In this document: positions 18,780 to 27,813 of the stretch, in pieces
Numbering within the stretch: position 1 is the first letter of the stretch
How the letters are laid out: every line of letters starts with the position of its first letter
Source: CAVQBJ01 sp963724405
GTDB lineage: Bacteria; Actinomycetota; Thermoleophilia; Solirubrobacterales; Solirubrobacteraceae
DNA: 64,000 nt
Direction: 5' to 3'
Assembly (NCBI GenBank): GCA_963724405.1
Contig: CAVRUQ010000016.1
Location: forward strand, 310,001 to 374,000
Made by a program: the position numbers and the translations under genes
The notes under the pieces: model-generated
Seen by the model: the letters and a program-made list of their open reading frames with translations, nothing else
Database searches by the model: none
What the model was told of the DNA's origin: nothing

Positions 18780-20270
18780 TCACCGGCCGCGGCGCTCAGC
18801 CATGCACGTGACGGAGTGGCGGGCGCGATGAACGTCGCGCGCGAATGTGACGCGCGCGACGAACACCGGCGGACCGGTGCGGGGCGATGCCCTGGTCAAG
18901 CGCCTGGATGGCCCGAGCGGCACGGATACGGTGAGTCGGCCGAGGCAGTCAGCCGTCACGCTCATCGAGGTGCGTCTACCCCTCTCGGTGTCCAGCTCGA
19001 CCACGTACCGAGCCCCCGGGGTGAACCGCGGGGTGGTCACGGTGGCGAGGCCGCTGCCGGCGAGCACGAACCCGCGTGCATTCGCTTGCTCCAGCGTGCT
19101 GAACGCCGGGGCCGCGCGACGCATGCGCACGTTCCAACCGTATGCCGCGTAGGCCGAGTCGCCGCTCATGTAGGTCACCGTCGCTGGTGTTGCCGGGGGG
19201 TGCGCGAAGTCGGCCATGATCGATGGGATGCTCTGCTGCAGGTCGCGTTTCCAGTACGGCCAGCTGTGTGTGCCCGGCCCATAGTTGTCGAGCGTCGCCG
19301 GGATGCCGAGCGACACCAAGCGCCGATAGAACAGCGTCGTGAGCTCGCGTGCACCTGCCTCCACTGCACCGGCCTCGGCGGTCGTCGCGGCTTGCTGAGG
19401 CGTGGTGGCGGGTGGGTCAAGCGGCCCGGGATTCCCGTTGCCCGTGTACATGAAGAGGTCTGTGTGACGCAGATTCGGCGCGAGCGTGGTCGGGTCATGC
19501 GCGGCCCAGTTGACCTCGTGGCGGCGCGGGTCGCCAAAGAACGCAAACGGCGTGACGCCGTCGAGGACGGCGGCGGTGAACTCGATCACTGGTTCGACGA
19601 TCGCTTGAGCCTGCGGGTCATAGGCGATGTCATCCGCTCCTGAATAGGAGCCGGCGATGGCAAAGAGATCCGGATGGCGCGCCGCGTAGCTCAATGCGCA
19701 GAAGCCGCCCTGGGACAGCCCGGCGATGGCGCGACCGTTCCGGCTGGTAACCGTGCGCAGATTTGCGTCGATCCACGGAACGAGCTCGTCGACGTGGAAC
19801 GTCTCCCACTCCGGGCGCCCGCCGGCGCCTCCGTTGTACGAGTCTGTGCACCACCCGCCGCCGGTGCCGTTGACGTCGATGTCGGGCACTACGACGATGA
19901 GCGGCAAGCCGGTCGTTGCCGGCTCCGCGCCGCCCAGCGTCGTCCAGTCCTGAGCTCTTCCCGAGGTGCCGGGCAGCAGGTACAGCACCGGATAGCGGAG
20001 CGACGGGTCGTTCGCGTAACCGGCCGGCAACACGATCCGGACGTCGACCGGAGCGTCGAGTGCCGCAGTCGTGAGGGTCACGTCGACCAGCCGGGAATCA
20101 AGCGGCGTCTCAGCGACGACGTGCACCCCATCGCCGTCGCTGAACGACACACCGAGCGGCGCCAGGCTACTGGGCGCGGCCACCGCTTCCCTCGATAGCG
20201 GTGGCGCGTTGATCAGCCACACGAGGACCCCGACGACGACGCCCCCGATGACTGCATGCGCGCCTGTCAC
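18780..20270 (-). CDS. Exported esterase (antigen 85/esterase D-like)
   Basis: 496 residues from a GTG at 20270 that has GGGAGGG just upstream; a TTG further up lacks one. A hydrophobic N-terminal segment (about 5-22) suggests export or anchoring. The alpha/beta-hydrolase core has the block YPVLYLLPGTSG, the nucleophile elbow GLSQGGFCAL and the catalytic His motif GPGTHSWPYWKRDL, as in esterase D and mycolyltransferase-type enzymes. After the core, about 110 C-terminal residues form a beta-rich extension. The likely reaction is hydrolysis or transfer of an acyl ester outside the membrane. Divergent from rph. Confidence 0.8.
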   Translation of the reverse strand: MTGAHAVIGGVVVGVLVWLINAPPLSREAVAAPSSLAPLGVSFSDGDGVHVVAETPLDSRLVDVTLTTAALDAPVDVRIVLPAGYANDPSLRYPVLYLLPGTSGRAQDWTTLGGAEPATTGLPLIVVVPDIDVNGTGGGWCTDSYNGGAGGRPEWETFHVDELVPWIDANLRTVTSRNGRAIAGLSQGGFCALSYAARHPDLFAIAGSYSGADDIAYDPQAQAIVEPVIEFTAAVLDGVTPFAFFGDPRRHEVNWAAHDPTTLAPNLRHTDLFMYTGNGNPGPLDPPATTPQQAATTAEAGAVEAGARELTTLFYRRLVSLGIPATLDNYGPGTHSWPYWKRDLQQSIPSIMADFAHPPATPATVTYMSGDSAYAAYGWNVRMRRAAPAFSTLEQANARGFVLAGSGLATVTTPRFTPGARYVVELDTERGRRTSMSVTADCLGRLTVSVPLGPSRRLTRASPRTGPPVFVARVTFARDVHRARHSVTCMAERRGR

Positions 20271-20693
20271 GAGCCCTCCCGAGGAAACGACGGCCGGTGT
20301 CCGCGGCACTGCTGCCCGTCGCCCGTTGGGGGCCAAACACCACGACCGTGAACAAGGATGTTAGTGAGGTCAGGCCACCCGGAACTCGGCGCATTCGCGC
20401 GGTTTCGCGCCCTGCGACCGTGATCGGCGGAGCACGGCGGGCAGCGAGGGGCCTGCCGACCCATCAGCTCACCGCCACCCGAGGCCTCGTCTCGAGAGGC
20501 GCCGATTGCCCGCTTCGCCGCGGCGTCACTGAGAATGTCCAGAAGGCAACGGGCTGACGCGAACAGGTTGGCCGCCTGATTCGCCGCGCCCCGTACTCTG
20601 ACAATCCGCCGACGTACAGAGATTTCCTGGGGGCGGGACGCGCCACGGCCGGCACCCGTGCCCCCTCTCCACCTCCATAGTATCGCCGCCAGG

Positions 20694-20712
20694 GGGGCTT
20701 GTTTCAAGCCCC
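20694..20712 (+). promoter_or_regulatory. Rifamycin-associated element (RAE)-like palindrome
   Basis: A 19-bp inverted repeat, GGGGCTTG-TTT-CAAGCCCC, 49 bp before the rph start. It matches the known RAE of actinobacterial rifamycin-inactivating genes (GGGGCTTG, 3-nt centre, CAAGCCCC). In other actinobacteria this element is needed for rifamycin-inducible expression. A possible -10 box (TAGTAT) lies about 12 bp upstream. Confidence 0.85.
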
Positions 20713-20761
20713 GGGGTGTGCTCCATACTCGCTCGTCCCAAGCGACGAAGGGAGCAGCGCG

Positions 20762-23422
20762 ATGAGCGCGCAGGAGCATGCGGCGGTGATCGCCGGAGGT
20801 GATCCGACGGGGATCCACACGTTCCAGCCCGACTGCTACGTGTTGGGTTTCCAGGAGATCGACAAGGCGCAGGTCGCGGTCGTTGGTGGCAAGGGCGCGC
20901 ACCTCGGGGAGCTTTCGCAAGTCGAAGGCATCCGCGTGCCGCCCGGCTTCTGCGTGACGAGGAATGCCTTCCGGCGGATCATGGCGGACGCCCCGTCGAT
21001 CGACGATCGGCTCGATCGGCTGTCGAGCCTGAACCCGGGCGACCGGAACGCGATCCGCAAGCTGAGCGCGGAGATCCGCCTGATCCTCGAAGGGATCGCC
21101 ATCCCCGACGATCTGGCGGCACCGATCACCCTCGCCCTCGCCCGTCTCGGCGAGCAAGCCTCCTACGCGGTCCGATCCAGCGCGACGGCAGAGGACTTGC
21201 CGACGGCCTCGTTCGCGGGCCAGCAGGACACGTACCTGAACGTCGCGGGGCGGCCGGCGATCCTCCGGCACGTCAGCCGGTGCTGGGCGTCGCTGTTCAC
21301 CGAGCGGGCGGTGACCTACCGCCTGCGCAACGGCTTCGACCACCGGAAGGCTCACATGGCCGTGCTCGTGCAGCGGATGGTCTTCTCGCAGGCGGCCGGC
21401 ATCCTGTTCACGGCCGACCCCGTGACCTCCAACCGGAAGGTCGCCTCCGTGGAGGCCAGCTTCGGCCTCGGCGAGGCCGTGGTCTCCGGCTTGGTGAACC
21501 CAGACGTCTACAAGGTGCGGGGCGGCGAGGTCGTCGCCAAGGCGGTCGCCACCAAGCAGCTCGCCGTCCACGCCGCGCCGGCAGGCGGGACGTATGAACA
21601 GGCGATCGAGCCGGAGCGGCAGCGGCAGCCGGCGCTGACGGACGCGCAGGTCGTGCGACTCGCGCAGCTGGGACGACGGATCGAAGCGCACTTCGGCTGC
21701 CCCCAGGACATCGAATGGTGCCTGGTCGACGATGACTTCCAGGTCGTCCAGAGCCGGCCGATCACCACGCTGTTCCCCATCCCCGCGCCCGGCGACGGAG
21801 AGAACCACGTCTACGTCTCCGTCGGTCACCAGCAGATGATGACCGACCCGATGAAGCCCCTGGGGCTCTCCCTGTTCCAGCTGACGGCTCTCCCGCGGAT
21901 GTACGAGGCCGGTGGGAGGCTGTTTGTCGACGTCACCCAACGACTGGCTTCGCCGACGACTCGGGTAGGTCTCCTAGAGGTCATGGGGAGGGGCGATCCG
22001 CTGATCGGGGACGCGCTGCAGACCATCGTCGAACGCGACGACTTCCTCCCGTCGCTCCCGGACGAGGGGCCCGGCCGGCCGCCGGCCGCCGGCCCACCCG
22101 ACCCGATCGAAACCGATCCGGCCATCGTCACCGAGCTGATCGGGCGCAACCAGGCCTCCATCGCCGCCTTGAAGCGCGAGATCCGGACGAAGTCCGGATC
22201 GGCGCTGCTCGACTTCATCCTCGCGGACATCCAGGAGCTGAGGCGCATCTTGTTCGATCCGCAAAGCCACCAGGTGTTCATGTCCGCCATGGAGGCCACC
22301 TGGTGGCTCAACGAGCACCTCGAGGCGTGGCTGGGCGAGGCGAATGCGGCCGACACGCTCACGCAGTCCGTTCCGCACAACGTCACGTCCGAGATGGGGC
22401 TGGCGCTTCTGGACGTCGCGGACGTGATCCGCCCGCACCCGGCGGTGGTGGCTTTTCTGGAGCACGTCGCTAACGAGGGCTTCCTGGACGAGCTGGTGAA
22501 CCTTGCGGGCGGACGCGAAGCGCGAGACGCCATCCGGGCCTATCTCGAGAAGTACGGCATGCGCTGCGTCGGCGAGATCGACATCACGACGCCGCGGTGG
22601 AGCGAACGCCCCTCCACGCTCGTGCCGGTGATCCTCGGCAACGTCAAGAACTTCGAGCCGGGCGCCGGTGAGCGGCGCTTCGAGCAAGGGCGTCAGGAAG
22701 CGTGGGAAAAGGAGAGAGAGCTGCTGGAGCGCTTGCGGGTCCTGCCGGACGGGGTACGGAAGGCCGAACAGGTCAGGCGGAAGATCGACCGGGTCCGGAC
22801 CTTCATCGGCTACCGGGAGTATCCGAAGTACGGCATCGTCAGCCGCTACTTCGTGTACAAGCAGGCGCTGTTGGAAGAAGCCGAGCGCCTTGTGCAGGCC
22901 CACGTGCTTCGGGAGCAGGAAGACATCTTCTACCTCACGCTTCAGGAGCTCCGCGACGTGGTGCGCACCCATCAAGTGGACGAGCAGCTCATTCGCCGGC
23001 GCGAGGAGGCGTTCAGGTCGTATCAGACGCTCACGCCCCCCCGGGTGCTCACGTCGGACGGCGAGGCGATCGCCGGGGCGTATCGACGCGACGATTTGCC
23101 GCCCGGCGCGCTGGTCGGCCATCCGGTCTCAGCCGGGACCATCGAGGGGCGGGCCCGCGTGATCCTGAACATGGCAGAGGCCGATCTCGAACCTGGCGAC
23201 ATCCTCGTCACCGCCTACACGGACCCCAGCTGGACGCCCCTGTTCGTCGCGATCAAGGGCCTCGTGACGGAGGTGGGGGGCCTGATGACCCATGGCGCGG
23301 TGATCGCGCGGGAGTACGGTTTGCCGGCCGTCGTGGGGGTGGAGCACGCCACCCGGCTGATCCGTGATGGCCAGCGGATCCGCGTACATGGAACGGACGG
23401 GTACGTCGAGGTCCTGCCGTAA
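20762..23422 (+). CDS. rph: Rifampicin phosphotransferase
   Basis: 886 residues, with three domains in the order of RPH enzymes: an ATP-binding domain (about 25-330: VVGGKGAHLGELS, AVRSSATAEDLPTASFAGQ, QDIEWCLVDDDFQVVQSRPI), a rifampicin-binding domain (about 350-770: VGHQQMMTDPMKPLG, YGMRCVGEIDI, FIGYREYPKYGIVSRY) and a swivelling His domain (about 790-886). His844 in GGLMTHGAVIAREYG corresponds to the catalytic His825 of the Listeria enzyme. The enzyme transfers the beta-phosphate of ATP to the C21 hydroxyl of rifampicin, inactivating it. ATG 20762 has GAAGGGAG before it. The RAE-like palindrome upstream indicates rifamycin induction. Confidence 0.93.
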   Translation: MSAQEHAAVIAGGDPTGIHTFQPDCYVLGFQEIDKAQVAVVGGKGAHLGELSQVEGIRVPPGFCVTRNAFRRIMADAPSIDDRLDRLSSLNPGDRNAIRKLSAEIRLILEGIAIPDDLAAPITLALARLGEQASYAVRSSATAEDLPTASFAGQQDTYLNVAGRPAILRHVSRCWASLFTERAVTYRLRNGFDHRKAHMAVLVQRMVFSQAAGILFTADPVTSNRKVASVEASFGLGEAVVSGLVNPDVYKVRGGEVVAKAVATKQLAVHAAPAGGTYEQAIEPERQRQPALTDAQVVRLAQLGRRIEAHFGCPQDIEWCLVDDDFQVVQSRPITTLFPIPAPGDGENHVYVSVGHQQMMTDPMKPLGLSLFQLTALPRMYEAGGRLFVDVTQRLASPTTRVGLLEVMGRGDPLIGDALQTIVERDDFLPSLPDEGPGRPPAAGPPDPIETDPAIVTELIGRNQASIAALKREIRTKSGSALLDFILADIQELRRILFDPQSHQVFMSAMEATWWLNEHLEAWLGEANAADTLTQSVPHNVTSEMGLALLDVADVIRPHPAVVAFLEHVANEGFLDELVNLAGGREARDAIRAYLEKYGMRCVGEIDITTPRWSERPSTLVPVILGNVKNFEPGAGERRFEQGRQEAWEKERELLERLRVLPDGVRKAEQVRRKIDRVRTFIGYREYPKYGIVSRYFVYKQALLEEAERLVQAHVLREQEDIFYLTLQELRDVVRTHQVDEQLIRRREEAFRSYQTLTPPRVLTSDGEAIAGAYRRDDLPPGALVGHPVSAGTIEGRARVILNMAEADLEPGDILVTAYTDPSWTPLFVAIKGLVTEVGGLMTHGAVIAREYGLPAVVGVEHATRLIRDGQRIRVHGTDGYVEVLP

Positions 23423-23521
23423 CGGCCCATGCCGAGCATCCGCAGTGACCCTCCCGAACGCTGACGCTCTGGACGACGGAACACCGGTGCCGCTCAGGAG
23501 CGGTCTGGCATCTTGTGCGAC

Positions 23522-24379
23522 ATGACTCAGAAGCCCGGTACCGAGCGTGCCTTGGCGGCGGCCCGAGCGGTCGCGCTCGCCAATTCCGTGGCCTGCCACG
23601 ACGCAGTTGTGGTGGCTGCCGGCAGCAACGTGCTTGTGCATCTAAAACCCGCTGCGGTCATTGCGCGAGTGATGACCGGCACAGCGATGCTGCACGGCAG
23701 CGCCGAGGCATGGCTAGCTCGCGAGGTCGCCGTCGGGGCTTTCCTGGGCAAACGGGGATTGGCGGTTGCACCGAGTGGTGTTCTTGCACCGGGACCACAC
23801 CATCATCAGGGGCTTTGGATCACGTTCTGGGAGTTTGTCGAGCACGTTGCCTCCCGGCCCCTGCCGCGCGCGCACGAGCTCGGCGGCTCACTACGCGATC
23901 TTCACTCCGCGCTCGCCGAGTTCCCGGGCGAGCTCGGGCAGCTGAGCGACGTGCGCGACTGGCTCGACCGGCTTCTTGTCGAGTTGCATCCATCGCCGGG
24001 GCTCACGACGCAGGACAGAGACTTGCTGCGTTCCCGCCTGCGGGAGCTGACACCTTCTGTCTTTGAGAGCTCGCTCCCCGCGCAGGCGATCCATGGCGAC
24101 GCGTCGACATCCAACCTTCTCCGTACCGACAGCGGGCTCATCTGGAACGACTTCGAGGACATCTGTGTTGGTCCGGTCCACTGGGACGTGGCGGGGCTCA
24201 TCACCGAAGCCCGCGCCCGCGGGGGCAGCGAGGCTTTCGTCGCGGCCTTTCTTCGTGCCTACGGCGGACCGGACCTTGAAGAGCTCGATGAGTTCGTCGC
24301 CGCCCACCTCCTCTACACGAGCGTCTGGCGAGCGTTCGATGCGCAGCGTTGGCGCAAACCCGGGCCAGCGCTGATGTGA
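23522..24379 (+). CDS. APH-family phosphotransferase (aminoglycoside/choline kinase fold)
   Basis: 285 residues. The C-terminal lobe has the Brenner motif IHGDASTSNLL (near 194) and the metal-binding NDFEDICVGPVHWDVAGL (near 213), both diagnostic of the APH/choline-kinase family. The N-terminal lobe has VLVHLKPAAVIARVM in place of the ATP-binding strands. Family members phosphorylate aminoglycosides, macrolides, sugars or homoserine; the substrate cannot be read from the sequence. It lies 99 bp after rph on the same strand and may be co-expressed. An in-frame TTG nine bases upstream is an alternative start. Confidence 0.75.
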   Translation: MTQKPGTERALAAARAVALANSVACHDAVVVAAGSNVLVHLKPAAVIARVMTGTAMLHGSAEAWLAREVAVGAFLGKRGLAVAPSGVLAPGPHHHQGLWITFWEFVEHVASRPLPRAHELGGSLRDLHSALAEFPGELGQLSDVRDWLDRLLVELHPSPGLTTQDRDLLRSRLRELTPSVFESSLPAQAIHGDASTSNLLRTDSGLIWNDFEDICVGPVHWDVAGLITEARARGGSEAFVAAFLRAYGGPDLEELDEFVAAHLLYTSVWRAFDAQRWRKPGPALM

Positions 24380-24809
24380 ACATCTCCCAGTGACGCGGGA
24401 GCCCCGGCCGGGCAACCGCGAACGGCCCGCCTCTCCACCGCCCTCGACGACCGCCCAAGCGGGGATGATTGCCGGATGGAGTCGGGAGGGGATCGGCGAC
24501 TGATCGAAGTGAATCCGGCAGGAAACCCGACGGCCCTGACGATCACCCCCCCTCGCCGGCGGCACGGTCCGGTCGGTGTCTCGCTGGTGATCCAGAAGCT
24601 TGGGTGAGTTCGGCCGCCGATCTCAGGTGGACCGAATCGACCCGCGTGTCCAGGACGTGCTCCTGGACGGCTCATATGAGGTCGTCGAGGAGCTCACTCC
24701 GATCGGCTCGCCGGGCTCGCCAGTTCTGAACCACACGGCTGATGGCGCCTGCCGGGCGATTCCGCCGGGCCTCCTCGTTGCCGTGCAGCGGCCGGGAGTT
24801 CGAGCCCGC
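24380..24809. other. Intergenic region, possible unrecognised relic
   Basis: About 430 bp between convergent genes. An open frame around 24628-24735 gives a plausible peptide (RIDPRVQDVLLDGSYEVVEE) but it has no start with a ribosome site and runs into the opposite-strand protease gene. No gene is called. Confidence 0.35.
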
Positions 24810-26564
24810 TCATCCTCGCACCGCGGCGGTCAGCCGCGCACCGCGGTGGTTGCTCAGCACCCGTCGGGCGGCAGCGTCGAGCCGTACCCGCAGCACGCCC
24901 CGTGAGCCGGGCACGGCCTGCAGCGACAACCCGGCGTCGGGCACGAGCAGGGTTCGGACTCCGCGGCGGAGAACGAGGGCCACGCTGACTCGCGTCGAGG
25001 CCCCGGACGCCCCGACCCGGTACGGCACTGACGCGAGCCCGGCGTTCACCCATCCGCGGCCGAAGCTGACGCGGTCGGCGCTCGGGGCCGGCGCGACAAG
25101 CGTGCTCTGGGTCGCCCGCGGGCTCGGGGCGGGAGCGCGCGCGGGAGTCGTCGGCGGGCTCGCCGGCGCCGGACCGGCTTGGACGTTGACGGTGTCGGTC
25201 GCCGTCGCCGTGCCCGTGTCACTGTCGGTCACGGTGAGGCTGACCGCGTAGGAGCCCGGCGCGGCGTAGACGTGCGACGGGCTCGCCGACGTCGATGTGG
25301 AGCCGTCGCCGAAGCTCCACGAGTACCCGACGAGCGTGTCCCCCGGGGCGGGTGCCGAGCCCGCGCCGTCGAAGTCCACGGGCACGTTCGTCCGCGCAAC
25401 GGCGCCGTCGACGTTGCTGGTCGCCTGCGCCGTCGGAGGCACCGCCGTCACCGTTACGCCGGCCGTGGCGCTCTCGGTCTGGCCGAGGCTGTCGGTCACG
25501 CTCACTGTTGCCGAATGCGCTCCGGCCGTGGCGAAGACATGCGTGACGCTCGCGCCCGTCGCGGTCGTGCCGTCGTCGAAGTGCCACGCGAATTGGGTCA
25601 GTTGGCCGTTGGCGGCCGACTCACTGGTGCCGGTCGCGGCGAAGGTGAGCGACTGGCCGGTGCTGGCGCTCGAGGTCGCCGTCACCATGGGATGCACGTG
25701 CTCGAGGTCCCCGACGGCGAGCGCCTCGTAGACGGAGTCGTTGACGAAGGACCATGAGAGCGTCGCGTAGCCGGCGTTCCCCCAGTCGGTCCCCCACTGG
25801 TTCTCGATCAGCAGCCCGCTCGCGCTGTACCCGAGCGCCGTGACGGCGTGATAGCCCTCCAGCCGACCCGCGGGGCCGCTGTACAGGCCGCCGGCGGCGG
25901 AACCGAGGTTCTCGAAGTTTGCGTACACCGGGATGGAGATGACCACCGGCGTGCTCGCGGCCAGCGCGGTCTCGATCGCGTTCTGCGTCACCGTCGCGGA
26001 TGCGTTCCCACTCAGAGGCAGCGCCGTGTAGGAGGACAGTCTCCAGCCGCCGGCGTGGGCGGTCTCGGCCGCAGTCGGCAGATCCCAGTAGTCGAGGTTG
26101 CCCTGCGTGTAATCGGCCTGGGTGTCAACGCCCTGCGCGATGGCCAGGTCGAGGTTCGCCGCCGGGTCGCTGCCGACGTCCTGGCCGTCGACGATCTGCG
26201 AATAGGTGTACATCGGTGCGAGCGCGCTCCCGGCGATGCCGTCGCGCCGCATCCACCAGCCGAGCGCGCTGTAGTCCGTGGCCCAGGCCGCGCACGAGCC
26301 GACCTGGCCCTGATCGCCTACCGGCTCGGCGTAGGCGATCAGGCTGACGCTCGCGGGCAGCGAGGCGGCGGTCGGCTGCACGACCGTCGCCACCGCCGGA
26401 CTCGCCGCCGACCGCCCGGGGGGCAGCGCGCCGAGGCCGTGCGGAGGTCCGGCCAGCGCCGCCGCGGCGGCGGCCACCGGTGGGGCGACCGTCAGCGCGC
26501 CTACGACAGCGGCGAGAGCGAGGGGAAGCGCGCGGCGTCGCGGCGCTCGAAGGGAGGGGGTCAT
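24810..26564 (-). CDS. Secreted papain-like (C1) cysteine protease with PKD domains
   Basis: 584 residues from the ATG at 26564, which has AAGGA nine bases upstream; an ATG six bases earlier is too close to it. Signal peptide about 1-37. The protease domain (about 65-290) has the oxyanion Gln85 and catalytic Cys91 in VGDQGQVGSCAAWA, the His in LEGYHAVTALGY and the Asn in ENQWGTDWGNAGYATL, all C1 papain hallmarks. Two PKD domains follow (WHFDDGTTATG and YSWSFGDGSTSTS), then a Pro/Ala linker and an 80-residue beta-rich C-terminal domain. The likely role is extracellular proteolysis with PKD domains for spacing or substrate binding. Confidence 0.85.
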   Translation of the reverse strand: MTPSLRAPRRRALPLALAAVVGALTVAPPVAAAAAALAGPPHGLGALPPGRSAASPAVATVVQPTAASLPASVSLIAYAEPVGDQGQVGSCAAWATDYSALGWWMRRDGIAGSALAPMYTYSQIVDGQDVGSDPAANLDLAIAQGVDTQADYTQGNLDYWDLPTAAETAHAGGWRLSSYTALPLSGNASATVTQNAIETALAASTPVVISIPVYANFENLGSAAGGLYSGPAGRLEGYHAVTALGYSASGLLIENQWGTDWGNAGYATLSWSFVNDSVYEALAVGDLEHVHPMVTATSSASTGQSLTFAATGTSESAANGQLTQFAWHFDDGTTATGASVTHVFATAGAHSATVSVTDSLGQTESATAGVTVTAVPPTAQATSNVDGAVARTNVPVDFDGAGSAPAPGDTLVGYSWSFGDGSTSTSASPSHVYAAPGSYAVSLTVTDSDTGTATATDTVNVQAGPAPASPPTTPARAPAPSPRATQSTLVAPAPSADRVSFGRGWVNAGLASVPYRVGASGASTRVSVALVLRRGVRTLLVPDAGLSLQAVPGSRGVLRVRLDAAARRVLSNHRGARLTAAVRG

Positions 26565-26600
26565 TGCCATCCATCCTTGGATTCGTTTGACTGCTCACGA

Positions 26601-26615
26601 CAGGACGTCGTCCTG
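26601..26615. promoter_or_regulatory. Perfect 15-bp palindrome upstream of the protease gene
   Basis: CAGGACG-T-CGTCCTG is a perfect 7+1+7 dyad, 37 bp before the protease start codon, in the gap between it and the upstream FHA-HTH gene. It could be an operator for that regulator. Confidence 0.45.
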
Positions 26616-26673
26616 CGCCGCGGCGAACGAGATCACCCCGAAGGGTGAATGGATGGCCCGTTGCGGCGCGCGG

Positions 26674-27342
26674 TCAGGCGGTCGCGGCCGGGCCGGCGAG
26701 CCCGAGGCGGATCGCGAGCTCGGCCAGCCGGGCCCGCTTCGCGTTGCGCGGGACGACTCCGAGATCGAAGCGGTCGTACAGCGATCGTAGGTGCGTCTTG
26801 ACCGTGTCGCGCGAGAGGTGCAGCTCGGTCGCTAGGGCGTCGATGCCGGCGGGCCATCCGTCGTTGAGCTCGTAGGAGCGCGCGACGGCAGCGAGGACCC
26901 GCAGCTGCGCGGGCGACAGGCTCAACAGGGGATTCGGCGCGTCGGGCCGCAGCGTCGTGCGGTCGCCGCCGGCACTCGGCTGGGCGAAGAGCAGGTCCGT
27001 GTCCCCGACGCGGACCTGGTCGCCGGCGCGCAGGCGCTGGCGACCGCGGATCGGGCCGGCGTTGACGAGCGTCCCGTTCGTCGAAAGCCCATCGTCCAGG
27101 ATCGTCCACGCGTCGCCGATCGGGATCAGCTCGGCATGAGCGCGCGACACCCGTGGGTCCCAGGCCAACCCCACATCGGCTCCCTCGCCCCGTCCAATGA
27201 CGACCGAGCCACGTCCGGCGTCCAGCACCTGGAAGCACAGGACGTCCTCGTCGTCGCGCCAGACGAGATAGGCGGGCTCGTCGCGATCCATCTGCAGCTT
27301 GCGCTGCAGCTCGTGGGCATCCCGCGGGCGCGGGGCCGTCAT
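26674..27342 (-). CDS. FHA-domain protein with C-terminal helix-turn-helix
   Basis: 222 residues. The FHA domain (about 25-110) has GSVVIGRGEGADVGL, RVSRAHAELIP and DDGLSTNGTLVNAGPI, the loops that bind phosphothreonine. The C-terminal region (about 130-200) reads LSPAQLRVLAAVARSY then LATELHLSRDTVKTHLRSLYDRFDL, a LuxR-like helix-turn-helix. ATG 27342 is favoured because GAGG lies nine bases upstream. A Ser/Thr kinase-responsive transcription factor is inferred. It lies 109 bp upstream of, and in the same direction as, the secreted protease gene, which it may regulate. Confidence 0.8.
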   Translation of the reverse strand: MTAPRPRDAHELQRKLQMDRDEPAYLVWRDDEDVLCFQVLDAGRGSVVIGRGEGADVGLAWDPRVSRAHAELIPIGDAWTILDDGLSTNGTLVNAGPIRGRQRLRAGDQVRVGDTDLLFAQPSAGGDRTTLRPDAPNPLLSLSPAQLRVLAAVARSYELNDGWPAGIDALATELHLSRDTVKTHLRSLYDRFDLGVVPRNAKRARLAELAIRLGLAGPAATA

Positions 27343-27813
27343 CGTCACTCACCTCGCTCCGTTGTGCGATTCCGCGATCGCTGTGTGCGCCGGATCGGCG
27401 GGACACACGCGCGGCTTGATGCCAACGCGGGCTACTCGGCGGGTGAACGAGCGGTCAGCACCATGCGCACCACCGGCCGGCGTAGGCACGGAGGCGACGG
27501 CCACCGATCTGGGTGAGCCCTGTCATGCCTTCGCCTCGAGTGCGGTGGGGCCGGGGGCGCGAGCGATGTGAAGAGCGCGATGGCGACCGCCGGGATCTGA
27601 CCAGCGTCACGCTCGAGGAGGAATTCCGCCTCGGACTGGGTCTGGTGCTCGACAAACTCGAGCATGTTCGCCTGCGCCCGCAGTCCCGATCGGCCACCCG
27701 GGCGTTCTGCGCGACCGGCCGTTCTGACAGGATGGCCCGATCGAGGCGAACACCGACTGCACGAGCGATCCGCGCGCCACGCGGTGACCCGCGGATCGTC
27801 CCGGACGTGTCCT
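27343..27813. other. Intergenic region between divergent genes
   Basis: About 470 bp between the FHA-HTH gene and the propeller lipoprotein gene. Open frames here lack coding composition. No RNA gene or repeat is recognised. Confidence 0.4.

Noticed and set aside
20267..21940. Long minus-strand open frame (557 codons) across the rph start
   Set aside because: It is antisense to rph, with Arg/Asp/Gly-rich composition typical of shadow frames in high-GC DNA.
24600..24905. Open frame encoding RIDPRVQDVLLDGSYEVVEE
   Set aside because: No ribosome site, no recognised family, and it overlaps the antisense protease gene.
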